Shown: positions 54,629 to 63,335, numbered from the stretch's first letter. The stretch is DNA of 64,000 bases from Pseudoselenomonas ruminantium (GCF_900142515.1 NZ_FRBC01000004.1:107272-171271); one strand, 5' to 3'. A program made the numbers and translations. The notes: generated by a model not told the origin, from the letters alone.

Positions 54629-55306
54629 TTGCGTTTGGCAAAACCCGGTTGCCTGCTTGTAGCGGCAACATTTTTTTTAGGTTCCGTAAATTTCGCAGAA
54701 GCCGCCAGCTTCCACCTCGGCGACACCGGCCATGAAGTCAGCGAGATACAACAGGCCTTGGCCAGCCGTGGTTATGATGTACCAGTGGATGGTGATTATG
54801 GCCCGGCCACAAAAGCAGCTGTAGCAGATTTCCAAAAAGACAATAATCTCGAAGTAGATGGTGAAGTAGGTGTGCATTCTTATCAGGTGCTCCTGCATCG
54901 CTCTCTGCCCAATATCGAACACAAATCTTACTTCGCCGATGGCAATGGTATCATCCACCTGGCCCAGCAGTTCCTGGGTGTCCCCTACGTTTGGGGTGGC
55001 AGTTCACCTAACGGTTTTGACTGCTCCGGTTTCGTGCAGTACGTATTTGCCCAACGAGGCATTCATCTGCCACGCACAGCTGATATCCAGATCACCGCCG
55101 GACGGCCTGTCGCAAAATCTGAATTGCAGCCTGGCGATCTAGTTTTTTTCGCCAGTGACTATGTGAACATTTCCCATGTAGGCATCTATGTCGGCGACGG
55201 CCGTATGATCCATGCCTCCAGCGGTGAGGGAATGATCGCTTATGATTCTCTTTATCGTGACTATCGTGTATCTCACTATGTAGGAGCCTGTCGCGTGATT
55301 GGCTGA
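54629..55306 (+). CDS. Secreted NlpC/P60 peptidase with peptidoglycan-binding domain
   Basis: Cuts peptide stems of peptidoglycan. The 225-residue product starts at TTG 54629, nine bases behind GGGAGG. It has a signal peptide (RLAKPGCLLVAATFFLG, cut near AEA-A), a PG_binding_1 domain (about 30-85, LGDTGHEVSEIQQAL), and an NlpC/P60 domain (about 105-225). The catalytic Cys is in GFDCSGFVQYVF and the His in ISHVGIYVGDGRMIHASS. All three catalytic positions appear intact. The gene has its own promoter and terminator. Confidence 0.93.
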   Translation: MRLAKPGCLLVAATFFLGSVNFAEAASFHLGDTGHEVSEIQQALASRGYDVPVDGDYGPATKAAVADFQKDNNLEVDGEVGVHSYQVLLHRSLPNIEHKSYFADGNGIIHLAQQFLGVPYVWGGSSPNGFDCSGFVQYVFAQRGIHLPRTADIQITAGRPVAKSELQPGDLVFFASDYVNISHVGIYVGDGRMIHASSGEGMIAYDSLYRDYRVSHYVGACRVIG

Positions 55307-55316
55307 TTTCCTCTGA

Positions 55317-55341
55317 GTCCTCCCTTGCGGAGGGCTTTTTC
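55317..55341 (+). terminator. Terminator after the NlpC/P60 gene
   Basis: CCTCCC pairs with GGAGGG around TTGC, followed by TTTTT. Confidence 0.85.
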
Positions 55342-55409
55342 TATTTGACAGGAACATGACGTTGTTATATAGTAGTCCATATGCAATAAATCAAAGGATG
55401 TGTCTTGCT

Positions 55410-56255
55410 ATGACAACATGGTTTAAACGGCTGGCTCTTACAGGTCTGGCCGCTATATTAGCGTGCATCGCTATCTGTTCCTACATTTTGCATGGTGCAG
55501 CTACTTCTGTTCCCGTGCTCAATTATCACCAGATCAATGACCGGGATGAAAATGCCCTGACGGTTCACACCGATCAATTCGAAGCACAAATGAAGTATCT
55601 GGTCGATAACGGCTACCACGTAATCACACCTCAGGAAATGATTGATGCCTGGGATAATGATACGCCCCTGCCGGAAAAACCGGTCATCATCACCTTTGAT
55701 GATGGGTATGCCGATAATTACCGCAACGCATTCCCCATTCTGCAGAAATACCAGCTCAAGGGAACCATATTCCTCATCTCAGATTACGTCAGCACGTATC
55801 CGAACTATCTGACCTGGACACAAATCAATGAAATGCAGGACAGTGGCCTGATTGATTTTGAAAGCCATACACTTTCCCATGAGCAGCTGGACAGTACCAG
55901 TCCGGAAGAAACATGGAATCAGCTCGCCGGTTCTAAAAAGGCCTTGGAATGGCATTTGGGCAAGGAAATCAAATTCCTCGCATATCCTTGCGGCTCCTAT
56001 GACAATGAGTTGCAGCAATTGGTGAAGAAAGCCGGCTATCAGGGAGCCTTCACCGTCAACTATGGACTTGCTGATAAAGGTGAAAACCATTACATTCTGG
56101 ATCGGGTTCCTATTTTCGGTTGTACCAATCATACTTTGCTGCGTTTTAAGCTGCGCCTGCAGTACACACCTATATTTGCCCCATTAGCTAAACTGAACAG
56201 AGATTTATTGGCCAACGACCATACATTCCTGGCCAGATTCATTCCTACACCATAA
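55410..56255 (+). CDS. Polysaccharide deacetylase family protein
   Basis: Carbohydrate esterase-4-type enzyme that removes acetyl groups from peptidoglycan or another glycan, outside the membrane. The 281-residue product has an N-terminal membrane anchor/signal (LALTGLAAILACIAICSYIL). Conserved blocks include VLNYHQIND (with His), FDDGYADNY (catalytic Asp and metal Asp), ESHTLSHEQLD (two His of the metal site), and LAYPCGSYDNE. ATG 55410 has AAAGGATG about 12 bases upstream; ATG 55398 is too close. It follows the NlpC gene but behind a terminator. Confidence 0.9.
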   Translation: MTTWFKRLALTGLAAILACIAICSYILHGAATSVPVLNYHQINDRDENALTVHTDQFEAQMKYLVDNGYHVITPQEMIDAWDNDTPLPEKPVIITFDDGYADNYRNAFPILQKYQLKGTIFLISDYVSTYPNYLTWTQINEMQDSGLIDFESHTLSHEQLDSTSPEETWNQLAGSKKALEWHLGKEIKFLAYPCGSYDNELQQLVKKAGYQGAFTVNYGLADKGENHYILDRVPIFGCTNHTLLRFKLRLQYTPIFAPLAKLNRDLLANDHTFLARFIPTP

Positions 56256-56285
56256 AAGGGAGCCGCAAATCGCGGCTCCCTTTTT
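56254..56285. terminator. Bidirectional terminator after the deacetylase gene
   Basis: AAAAGGGAGCCGC pairs with GCGGCTCCCTTTTT; T-runs on both strands. Confidence 0.9.
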
Positions 56286-56300
56286 GCATGACCCCCGAAC

Positions 56301-56570
56301 TCATGAGGGCATTCCCAGATTGATTTCCTTGACAATCTTCGCCTCTTCTCGGCCCATGCACCATCCTAACGTCTTAATCTCCGCATAGAGCATCACTCGC
56401 TGCTCCCGGTTATCCACATCAGCCTGCATAAGAATCCGATATTGCTGTATAGCCTGCCCATAACGAGCACTTATTTCATGGTAGCTGCGTGGCTTCTCAG
56501 GTCGATCTCCTTTATGACGGCGAATCAAATCTTCTGCAGCACTTACCGTTTCATTATCGGTCACGATCAT
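56301..56570 (-). CDS. Hypothetical small soluble protein
   Basis: No family recognised. The 89-residue product is soluble and helical: an N-terminal MIVTDNETVSAAEDLIRRHKG followed by YHEISARYGQAIQQYRILM and a C-terminal GWCMGREEAKIVKEINLG. ATG 56570 follows GGAAAGGAGG (spacing about 9), so it is well placed to be translated. It lies between the convergent deacetylase gene and trpF. The gap from the trpF stop (56650) is about 80 bases. Confidence 0.65.
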   Translation of the reverse strand: MIVTDNETVSAAEDLIRRHKGDRPEKPRSYHEISARYGQAIQQYRILMQADVDNREQRVMLYAEIKTLGWCMGREEAKIVKEINLGMPS

Positions 56571-56649
56571 GATGTTCCTCCTTTCCAACAAAACCATTTC
56601 CCGATGTTACTAAAATTCGTCATGAAGTATACAATGTCCTCTAAATCTG

Positions 56650-57252
56650 TTATTTTATTCGTCGCAAAAAAGCCCGGATCTTTTCCAGAGACTTTTCTTT
56701 GTTTTCTTCCAAACCACTGGATACGTCTACAGCATATGGGTGCAAAAGCTTATTTACCTGCTTCACATTTTCCCTATTGATCCCGCCAGCGACCAACACG
56801 GACTTATGGATCTGCACAATGTCATCAGCCGCCCGCCGCCAGTCAAAACGCTCCCCAGTGCCTCCAGGAAGCAGCGGATGCGGAGTATCCAGAAGAATCA
56901 TCTCTGCGGGATAATCATTCGCTTCTGCCACAGAAAAATTTTCATCATAGCGAAAAGCCTTGATAACAGGACATACCACCTGCTTAGCATAGCTTGCCGG
57001 TTCATGACCGTGCAGCTGCACATAATCGAGCCCCACCTGTTCGGCAATCTCATTCACCCTGGACAGATCTTCATCCACAAAAACCCCCACGCAGCGGGAT
57101 TCTTTGATCTGCTGCCGAATGACAGCAGCGCGTTCCGGATTGATATAACGGTGGCTGGGTTCGTAAAACACAAAACCAATAAAATCTGCTCCCGCTTCCT
57201 CAGCCACTTTGGCAGCAAATAAATCCTTGATACCGCAAATTTTCGCTCTCAT
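56650..57252 (-). CDS. trpF: Phosphoribosylanthranilate isomerase
   Basis: Third step of tryptophan synthesis. The 200-residue TIM-barrel protein has the start RAKICGIKDLFAAK (catalytic Cys7), FVFYEPSHRYINP, VGVFVDE, YVQLHGHEP (with Asp/His region), and LLDTPHPLLPGGTGERFDW with the catalytic Asp. LVAGGINRENVKQ and VDVSSGLEENKEKS bind phosphate. ATG 57252 has AAAAGGGGAA; the longer frame has none. No other trp genes are nearby, so it is a solo gene. A promoter lies at 57318-57346. Confidence 0.94.
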   Translation of the reverse strand: MRAKICGIKDLFAAKVAEEAGADFIGFVFYEPSHRYINPERAAVIRQQIKESRCVGVFVDEDLSRVNEIAEQVGLDYVQLHGHEPASYAKQVVCPVIKAFRYDENFSVAEANDYPAEMILLDTPHPLLPGGTGERFDWRRAADDIVQIHKSVLVAGGINRENVKQVNKLLHPYAVDVSSGLEENKEKSLEKIRAFLRRIK

Positions 57253-57317
57253 ATTTTTTCCCCTTTTAACCACTTTATCGTAACAAATTTTATCACTTTC
57301 CTCCATTAACGACTATT

Positions 57318-57346
57318 ATGTTACATTCTTTTGTCCTCATTGTCAA
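57318..57346 (-). promoter_or_regulatory. Promoter of trpF
   Basis: Perfect TTGACA (57346-57341), 17-base spacer, TAACAT (57323-57318) on the minus strand. Confidence 0.75.
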
Positions 57347-57392
57347 TACAAAAGTACAAATCATGCTTAAAAATCATGTACATTTTCCATAT

Positions 57393-57422
57393 AAAAAATC
57401 AGCCGATTCACATCGGCTGATA
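57393..57422 (-). terminator. Terminator after the two-repeat secreted protein gene
   Basis: ATCAGCCGATG pairs with ATCGGCTGAT, followed by TTTTTT on the minus strand. Confidence 0.85.
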
Positions 57423-57442
57423 AGACAGAGCAAATACAATCT

Positions 57443-58150
57443 TTATTTTTCCACTTCTTCATTCATTTCTGCCGGAGGCCCGCCCTGAGGGCCATCGCCC
57501 ATCGGACGTTCCGGACGGAGCTGGGATTGGTCGACACCTAATTGCTGAGCTACATCACCCCAACGGTTGTTGATTTTTTTCATATCCAGTACAGACTGGA
57601 TATCCTTACCACTGAGTTTGGCCAGCTTGGCAGCCATGCCGATATCATGCGGACGATAACCATTGTTCATGAGTTTCAGCGCCGTATCCTTATCCACATC
57701 GCCATGTTCTGCCATGCGTTCAGCCGTCAGTTCATTCATCTGAACATGGATCTGTTCCCGGGTAATGCCCAGTTCCTGTTCTACCTGCGGCCATTGCTTA
57801 GCCTCCGTCTTCATGGACAATACATCTGCAAAGGATTTGCCACTGATCTTTGCCAGCATGGCAGCCTGACCGATATCACGGAAATCTTTCTTTTCCTCTA
57901 TAGCAGCTTTGACTTCTTTCTCGCTCACACCAAAGGTCTTGTTGATCTGCTTGGCCATGTCGTCTGCACTCATTCGCATCATCGGCGGTTGTCCGCCACG
58001 ATGGCCTTTCATCATGGGCGGCGGGCAGGGCTGGCCATTCTGTACATTCTTATCTGCAGCCTGTGCCTGCGCCCCCAACATGCCAAAGCCCGTTCCTGCC
58101 ATCAGGACACCAGCCATGATACCTGCTAACATTTTCTTATTCTTACGCAT
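57443..58150 (-). CDS. Secreted protein with two internal helical repeats
   Basis: Not recognised as a named family. The 235-residue product has a signal peptide (MRKNKKMLAGIMAGVLMAG, cut near AQA-A about residue 31). It shows a Met/Pro/Gly-rich segment (PCPPPMMKGHRGGQPPMM) and then two related repeats of about 60 residues. Repeat 1 contains FRDIGQAAMLAKISGKSFADV with a following KQWPQVEQELGI. Repeat 2 contains PHDIGMAAKLAKLSGKDIQSV with NRWGDVAQQLGV. The tail is again Met/Pro/Gly-rich. ATG 58150 has GGAGG. The repeats recall sensory/stress periplasmic proteins but I cannot assign one. Single gene with its own terminator. Confidence 0.75.
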   Translation of the reverse strand: MRKNKKMLAGIMAGVLMAGTGFGMLGAQAQAADKNVQNGQPCPPPMMKGHRGGQPPMMRMSADDMAKQINKTFGVSEKEVKAAIEEKKDFRDIGQAAMLAKISGKSFADVLSMKTEAKQWPQVEQELGITREQIHVQMNELTAERMAEHGDVDKDTALKLMNNGYRPHDIGMAAKLAKLSGKDIQSVLDMKKINNRWGDVAQQLGVDQSQLRPERPMGDGPQGGPPAEMNEEVEK

Positions 58151-58388
58151 AATATTTACCTCCATTCGGAATTCCTATTGTTTGTTTTCATCTGCTATGG
58201 TTATAATATAAAACATTATTCTTATAGTTGCCTTAGATTACTATTAATTTTTCGTAAAATTTTGCTGAAAAAAAACTGAAGCATTGCAGGTATAAATATT
58301 TTTTATTTTATTTAAAGAAAAAGCAGGATAATTTTACCATAATGTCGTATAATATATTGTGTGATAATTATGGAAAGAGGTGGATTCG

Positions 58389-58595
58389 ATGACAGAACAG
58401 GAAATCGAGAAACTCGTGCAGGATAAACTCAACGAGGCTTATCAGGCTGAAGAACATCCCAAGAAGTTCTTCATTACGGAAAATGGCCGTGGTGTTTGCG
58501 ATGGCGGCGACCTTTACAATGCGTTGCTCGGCGACATGATGCGCATTTCCCAGAAAGCCCTGACTGGCATTCTCAAAGAAGCTCTGAAGAAATAA
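58389..58595 (+). CDS. Small hypothetical protein (68 residues)
   Basis: ATG 58389 with AAAGAGG 8 bases upstream; GTG 58380 is an alternative. The 68-residue product starts MTEQEIEKLVQDKLNEAYQA, has FFITENGRGVCDGGDLYNAL in the middle and a Lys-rich end. One cysteine. TATAAT at 58348-58353 is a likely -10. A strong terminator follows (58606-58640), so it is a complete small gene. I do not recognise a family. Confidence 0.75.
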   Translation: MTEQEIEKLVQDKLNEAYQAEEHPKKFFITENGRGVCDGGDLYNALLGDMMRISQKALTGILKEALKK

Positions 58596-58605
58596 GGCAT
58601 GACAA

Positions 58606-58640
58606 GACAGCCTCCCGCTATTCCTGCGGGAGGCTGTTTT
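58606..58640 (+). terminator. Terminator after the 68-residue gene
   Basis: ACAGCCTCCCGC pairs with GCGGGAGGCTGT and is followed by TTTT. Confidence 0.88.
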
Positions 58641-58646
58641 CATGTC

Positions 58647-59486
58647 TTATTTTATTTCACCGATATCCATGCTGATATCCAATGCCTTGACACTATGTGT
58701 CAGCGCTCCAACGGATATCACATCCACACCGCTTTTCGCCGCAGCAGCCAGGGTCGTCTCATCAATGCCGCCGGAGGCTTCCACAACTGCCCGATGGTCG
58801 ATCAGGCGCACGGCTTCAGCCATCATCTCCGGTGCCATATTGTCCAGCATGATCACATCTGCCTTGCCAGCCAGCGCTTCCTCAACACCAGCCAGGTCTT
58901 CCACCTCAATCTCAATCTTCGTCATATGGGAAGCATAGCTCCTGGCCCGCTCCAAAGCCGCCGTGATACCGCCAGCTACCTGGATATGATTGTCCTTGAT
59001 CAGGATGGCATCATAAAGGCCCAGACGATGGTTGGCACCGCCACCGACTTTCACCGCATACTTATCCAGCAACCGCAGGCCCGGCGTTGTCTTGCGGGTG
59101 TCCACGAGCTTTGCCCCATAGGGCGCGGCAATAACGGCCAGTTTGTGCGTACGGGTGGCCACACCGGACAGATGCTGCAACAGGTTCAAGGCCAGCCGCT
59201 CACCGGTCAGGATGGCCTGTGCTGAACCATCCAACGTCGCAATCACGGAAGTCGGGGTGAGTTCAGCACCATCTTCCAGTACCTTGTTGAACTTGATATC
59301 AGGATCAAGCAGGGCAAACACCCGCTCTGCTACATCCACACCAGCCAGGATTCCCGTATCCTTGGCATGGATAATCGCATGTGTCGTGGCCGCGGTCGGC
59401 ACCGTAGCCAAGGTTGTGATATCGCCGCTGCCCACATCTTCCTGCAGCCAGCCTTTTATCTTTTCATCCAAACCTAATATATTCAT
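58647..59486 (-). CDS. nadC: Nicotinate-nucleotide pyrophosphorylase (carboxylating)
   Basis: Third gene of de novo NAD synthesis: turns quinolinate and PRPP into nicotinate mononucleotide. The 279-residue protein has the start LQEDVGSGDITTLA, LTGERLALNLLQHLSG with the PRPP and quinolinate contact residues, the triad around DTRKTTPGLRLLDKYAV, and KVGGGANHRLGLYDAILIKDNH. ATG 59486 has GGGAAGG upstream. It is the last gene of nadA-nadB-nadC, 25 bases after nadB. Confidence 0.95.
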   Translation of the reverse strand: MNILGLDEKIKGWLQEDVGSGDITTLATVPTAATTHAIIHAKDTGILAGVDVAERVFALLDPDIKFNKVLEDGAELTPTSVIATLDGSAQAILTGERLALNLLQHLSGVATRTHKLAVIAAPYGAKLVDTRKTTPGLRLLDKYAVKVGGGANHRLGLYDAILIKDNHIQVAGGITAALERARSYASHMTKIEIEVEDLAGVEEALAGKADVIMLDNMAPEMMAEAVRLIDHRAVVEASGGIDETTLAAAAKSGVDVISVGALTHSVKALDISMDIGEIK

Positions 59487-59511
59487 GAATCTGACATCCT
59501 TCCCTTTTTAA

Positions 59512-61155
59512 TCAAGCCATCCCCAGCACTGCCGCAGCGGCAATATTCTCATCCCCGAATCGCTCTGCTTCATCATAAACTTTACGCCGATCCCCAAAAT
59601 GCTGGCGCAGGGATTCATCCTTATCGGGATAATCCGAACGATAATGCGCTCCGCGGCTCTCCTGACGGCGCTGTGCTCCACGGAAGATCAGATCACCGCA
59701 GATAAGCCCAGCCCGCAGATCCAGTTCTGCAGCAGACGCGGCACTGCAGCCTTCATACCTGGCCGCCAGCTCACGCAACTTTTCTTCCCCTACTGCCATC
59801 TCCCCGGCTTCACGGACAATTCCCAAATAGCGGCTCAGGATTTGCTGGCTCGCCTTCCGGTCTGCCATCATACCGGCATGGCTTTCCTCCGCCAACTTTT
59901 CCTCCCGCCAGAAAAGCCCTGCTTCCGCCTGCGGCAGTCTCGTCTTGCCAATGATTGTTGCCACCCGACGGCCAAAGACCAAGCCTTCCAACAAGCTGTT
60001 GCTGGCCAGCCGGTTTGCCCCCTGCAAACCAGTGCAGGCCACTTCGCCACAGGCATAGAGTGCTTCAATGTTCGTGCGTCCCCAGATATCCGTATGCACG
60101 CCCCCCATCATGTAATGGGCTGCCGGTGCAATCGGAATCAGATCCTTGGCAATATCCACGCCATACTCCCGGCAGGTTGCCGCAATCATCGGGAACTTCT
60201 CCGCCACATTCTCGATATGCCGGGCATCCAGCCAGATATGGCTGACTTCAGCTTTGGTCATTTCCCGGAAAATGCAGCGTGCCACCACATCACGCGGCGC
60301 CAGTTCCGCCATAGGATGACATTCCGGCATAAACCGCTTGCCCTCACTGTTCAGCAGGTATGCACCAGCTCCGCGCACGGCTTCGGATATCAGGAAGTTC
60401 GGACAGCCTGCAAGTGCCAGCGCCGTGGGATGGAACTGCACGAATTCCATATCGGCAAGTTCCGCCCCCGCCCGGGCTGCCATGGCCATACCACTGCCCG
60501 TAGCCCCATCCGGATTGGTGGTATGCTGGAACAGGCGTCCCAAACCGCCAGTTGCCAGCACGGTATGCCTTGCCCGCAGGCAGATTTTTTTTCCATGCCA
60601 GAGCGCCGTTGCTCCATAACAACGTCCCTGATGCACCAACAGATCCACCACATAACAGCCCTCCATGGTGCGGATGTTCTTCTCCCTGGCCACCATCTCA
60701 TTCAGTGCCCGGGCTACCTCTGCCCCGGTGGCGTCCCCATGACTATGGACAATGCGGTTGCGGCTATGGCAGCCCTCTCTCCCCAAAGAAAGCGTGCCAT
60801 CTGCATAGCAATCGAATTCAGCTCCATTTGCCGCCAGCCAGCGAATATCTGCCAGCCCTTCTGTCACCACCATGCGTGAGACGGATTCATTGCTGAGCCC
60901 GGCTCCCGCCACCAATGTATCTGCCAGATGAAGCTGTGGATTGTCATCTTTTCCCAAGGATGCCGCAATGCCTCCCTGGGCTTTGCTGGTATTACTGTCC
61001 TGCAAGGTATCCCGCACCACCAGTAACACATGATGGCCATGACGTGCCAACTGGCAGGCTGCAGTAAGACCGGCCACACCACTGCCAATCACCAGACATT
61101 CTTCCTGACGATTTTCCATCCGGCGCGTATCAAAATTCATCAAATAACGTTGCAT
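59512..61155 (-). CDS. nadB: L-aspartate oxidase NadB
   Basis: Oxidises L-aspartate to iminoaspartate for NAD synthesis. The 547-residue flavoprotein has the FAD dinucleotide motif CLVIGSGVAGLTAACQL near 22-38, SKAQGGIAASLG with the conserved flavin-contact loop, QFHPTAL, and AAHYMMGGVHTDIWGRTN. TGLQGANRLASNSLLEGLVFG follows. ATG 61155 has AAGGGGGAAAC upstream; the frame is open 48 codons further, but that lies inside nadA. It overlaps the nadA stop by 16 bases. Confidence 0.95.
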   Translation of the reverse strand: MQRYLMNFDTRRMENRQEECLVIGSGVAGLTAACQLARHGHHVLLVVRDTLQDSNTSKAQGGIAASLGKDDNPQLHLADTLVAGAGLSNESVSRMVVTEGLADIRWLAANGAEFDCYADGTLSLGREGCHSRNRIVHSHGDATGAEVARALNEMVAREKNIRTMEGCYVVDLLVHQGRCYGATALWHGKKICLRARHTVLATGGLGRLFQHTTNPDGATGSGMAMAARAGAELADMEFVQFHPTALALAGCPNFLISEAVRGAGAYLLNSEGKRFMPECHPMAELAPRDVVARCIFREMTKAEVSHIWLDARHIENVAEKFPMIAATCREYGVDIAKDLIPIAPAAHYMMGGVHTDIWGRTNIEALYACGEVACTGLQGANRLASNSLLEGLVFGRRVATIIGKTRLPQAEAGLFWREEKLAEESHAGMMADRKASQQILSRYLGIVREAGEMAVGEEKLRELAARYEGCSAASAAELDLRAGLICGDLIFRGAQRRQESRGAHYRSDYPDKDESLRQHFGDRRKVYDEAERFGDENIAAAAVLGMA

Positions 61156-62069
61156 GACGTTTCCCCCTTTATTGCCAGCATCCGTTCCAAGGCAGCTACA
61201 GATTTCAGGCGGATATCCTCGGGTACCACTACCTGTGGCTCCATGGTCAGAAGGGCATCCCGCACTTTCTCCAATGTCGTTTTCTTCATATTCACGCATA
61301 ACAGCCGACGGGAAGCAAGATGGAACTTCTTCTGCGGGCAGCGTTCCGTCAGTTCATACATGACACCTTCCTCGGTGGCAATGATAAACTCATCAGCGGG
61401 ATTTGTTTCAGCAAATTTGATGATGCCGCTGGTGCTACCCACATAATCGGCCAGCGCACAAAGTTCAGCCCGGCACTCCGGATGCATCAACACCAGTGCC
61501 TGCGGATACCTTGCCTTGGCCGCCTGGATTTCCTCCACGGTAAGATTGCCATGAATAGGGCAGCCTCCCTGCCATTTCAACAGCTTGCGGCCGCATTGTT
61601 CCTCTGCCCATGCTCCCAAATTAGCATCGGGTACAAAAATGACTTCTTTATCCCGCGGCAAGGAAGCCACAACCGCAGCAGCATTGGAAGACGTACAACA
61701 GATATCACTCATTGCTTTGACAGAAGCCGGCGTATTGACATAAGAAACAATCAATGCATCCGGATGTTCCGCCCTGGCCTTGCGCACCTCTCCGGTAATG
61801 GCATCGGTGAACATCTGGCAGCCAGCATCCACAGCGGGCAGCAGCGTGACCTTATCCGGTGACAGGATATTGGCCGTCTCTGCCATAAAGCGCACGCCAC
61901 AGAACACGATAACTTCTGCATCCGTAGCTGCTGCCTTCTGGGACAGGCCAAAAGAATCCCCGCTGAAGTCCGCAATCTCCTGAATCTCCTCTGGCTGATA
62001 GACATGCGCCAGGATAATCGCTTTGCGCTCCTTTTTCAGCCGCATGATTTCTTCAATGATATCTTCCAT
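61140..62069 (-). CDS. nadA: Quinolinate synthase NadA
   Basis: Condenses iminoaspartate with DHAP to quinolinate, using a [4Fe-4S] cluster. The protein of 309 residues has IILAHVYQPEEIQEIADFSGDS, the cluster cysteines in VIVFCGVRFMAET, DICCTSSNAAAVV and LVLMHPECRAELCALAD, plus NMKKTTLEKVRDAL at the end. This is the long cluster-bearing class. ATG 62069 follows GGGGAG; a run-on to 62177 is excluded by the promoter at 62128-62156. The operon is nadA-nadB-nadC. Confidence 0.95.
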   Translation of the reverse strand: MEDIIEEIMRLKKERKAIILAHVYQPEEIQEIADFSGDSFGLSQKAAATDAEVIVFCGVRFMAETANILSPDKVTLLPAVDAGCQMFTDAITGEVRKARAEHPDALIVSYVNTPASVKAMSDICCTSSNAAAVVASLPRDKEVIFVPDANLGAWAEEQCGRKLLKWQGGCPIHGNLTVEEIQAAKARYPQALVLMHPECRAELCALADYVGSTSGIIKFAETNPADEFIIATEEGVMYELTERCPQKKFHLASRRLLCVNMKKTTLEKVRDALLTMEPQVVVPEDIRLKSVAALERMLAIKGETSCNVI

Positions 62070-62090
62070 ACATAACTCCCCATAAAAAGT

Positions 62091-62130
62091 AATAGCATCG
62101 ACTACTGTCATGACAGTAGACAATGCTATT
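62091..62130. promoter_or_regulatory. 40-bp palindrome, likely repressor operator of the NAD operon
   Basis: AATAGCATCGACTACTGTCA is mirrored, with 18 of 20 positions matching, by the next 20 bases, and contains the perfect core CTACTGTCATGACAGTAG. It lies directly downstream of, and overlapping, the -10 box of the nadA promoter, where a repressor would block transcription. NAD operons in Firmicutes are controlled by NiaR-type (and in other groups NrtR) repressors; which one acts here is inferred only from position. Confidence 0.8.
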
Positions 62131-62156
62131 ATAAACTCAATTAAAACATCTGGCAA
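62128..62156 (-). promoter_or_regulatory. Promoter of nadA-nadB-nadC
   Basis: TTGCCA (-35, 62156-62151), 17-base spacer and TATAAT (-10, 62133-62128) on the minus strand. Confidence 0.85.
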
Positions 62157-62234
62157 GTAAAATGAAAAAATATACAAAAAGGGACTTGCTCTGCTTCACA
62201 GAGCGTCGCGGCCTGACTGACTAAGATTCCATAG

Positions 62235-62265
62235 CAAAAAACCCGCCAGCAAGATGCTGACGGGC
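62235..62265 (-). terminator. Terminator after rpsI
   Basis: CCCGTCAGCA pairs with TGCTGGCGGG on the minus strand, followed by a TTTTTT run. Confidence 0.9.
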
Positions 62266-62286
62266 TTGTACCCAACGATAATGAAA

Positions 62287-62679
62287 TTAACGCTTGGAGA
62301 ACTGGGAAGCCTTGCGGGCTTTCTTGAGACCGTACTTACGACGTTCTTTTTCACGCGGGTCACGCGTAACGAAACCAGCTTTTTTCAGAGCCGGACGGAG
62401 TTCAGCGTCCATCTCCATGAGCGCACGGGTGATACCGTGACGGATTGCGCCTGCCTGACCAGATACGCCACCACCAGCTACGTTAGCGATAACGTCATAC
62501 TTGTCAACAGTTTCCGTAAGGTTCAGAGGCTGACGAACGATGAGTTCGAGAGTCTTCAGACCAAAATATTCTTCCATGCTACGACCGTTGATCGTAACTT
62601 TGCCTTCGCCTGGAACCAGACGAACACGGGCAACGGAAGACTTTCTGCGGCCAGTGCCGTAATAGCTTACTTGTGCCAT
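62287..62679 (-). CDS. rpsI: 30S ribosomal protein S9
   Basis: S9 sits on the small-subunit head, its C-terminal tail reaching the P-site tRNA. The 130-residue product has [17 protein letters not shown] at the start, [19 protein letters not shown] in the middle, and ends [12 protein letters not shown] with the conserved final K-R. ATG 62679 has GGAGGAGG. It is co-transcribed with rplM, 20 bases upstream. Confidence 0.98.
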   Translation of the reverse strand: MAQVSYYGTGRRKSSVARVRLVPGEGKVTINGRSMEEYFGLKTLELIVRQPLNLTETVDKYDVIANVAGGGVSGQAGAIRHGITRALMEMDAELRPALKKAGFVTRDPREKERRKYGLKKARKASQFSKR

Positions 62680-62699
62680 TTATATGTTCCTCCTCCAGA

Positions 62700-63140
62700 T
62701 TAGCGAATGTTCAGCTCGAGCTTTTCCGGCTTCTGAGCTGCATGCGGATGCTCGCTGCCAGCGTAAACGCTGAGCTTGCGGTACATCTGAGCACCGAGAC
62801 GGTTATGCGGCAGCATGCCTTTTACAGCGTGCTCAATAACGCGTTCCGGGAACTTTTCGAGCATCAGGCCAGCGGACGTGAACGTCGTGCCACCCTGATA
62901 ACCGGAATGACGGAAGTACGTCTTATCCGTAAGCTTCTTACCCGTAAATTTAACCTTCTCTGCATTGATGACGATGACATAATCACCCGTATCAACGTGC
63001 GGAGTAAAGGTCGGTTTATTTTTACCGCGAAGAACTTTAGCAACTTCAGCTGCGAGACGGCCGACAGTCTGCCCTTCAGCGTCTACAACATACCATTTAC
63101 GCTCAACGTTGGATGCATTTGCCATAAACGTTGTCTTCAT
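62700..63140 (-). CDS. rplM: 50S ribosomal protein L13
   Basis: L13 is an early-assembly protein of the large subunit. The 146-residue product starts [20 protein letters not shown] and shows [19 protein letters not shown]-type and [14 protein letters not shown] blocks, [19 protein letters not shown] and a C-terminal [20 protein letters not shown] 63140 has GGGGGGAAA. It is first in the rplM-rpsI unit, with a structured leader upstream (63141-63240). Confidence 0.98.
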   Translation of the reverse strand: MKTTFMANASNVERKWYVVDAEGQTVGRLAAEVAKVLRGKNKPTFTPHVDTGDYVIVINAEKVKFTGKKLTDKTYFRHSGYQGGTTFTSAGLMLEKFPERVIEHAVKGMLPHNRLGAQMYRKLSVYAGSEHPHAAQKPEKLELNIR

Positions 63141-63240
63141 GCGTGTTTCCCCCCTAATAAGTTCAAATAAATATTCGATATGTGATACTCTCGTGACTGG
63201 CTTCCGGGGCTAATGGATGCCATGCCCGTAACATCACATA
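63141..63240 (-). promoter_or_regulatory. Candidate L13 leader (autoregulatory hairpin)
   Basis: Just upstream of rplM, TATGTGAT (63240-63233) pairs perfectly with ATCACATA (63186-63179) on the minus strand and encloses a GC-rich branched stretch with GGGCATGGCATCC. Firmicute rplM leaders bind L13 and shut down the operon. I have not checked the Rfam model, so this is a structural guess. Confidence 0.45.
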
Positions 63241-63335
63241 AAAAAATTCTACACAAAATCGAGCGGCAAGTCAAGGACTTTTTTTGATTTTGCGCAGAAT
63301 TTTTTTACGGTTTGATTGTCAGAGCAAAGTGGGCA

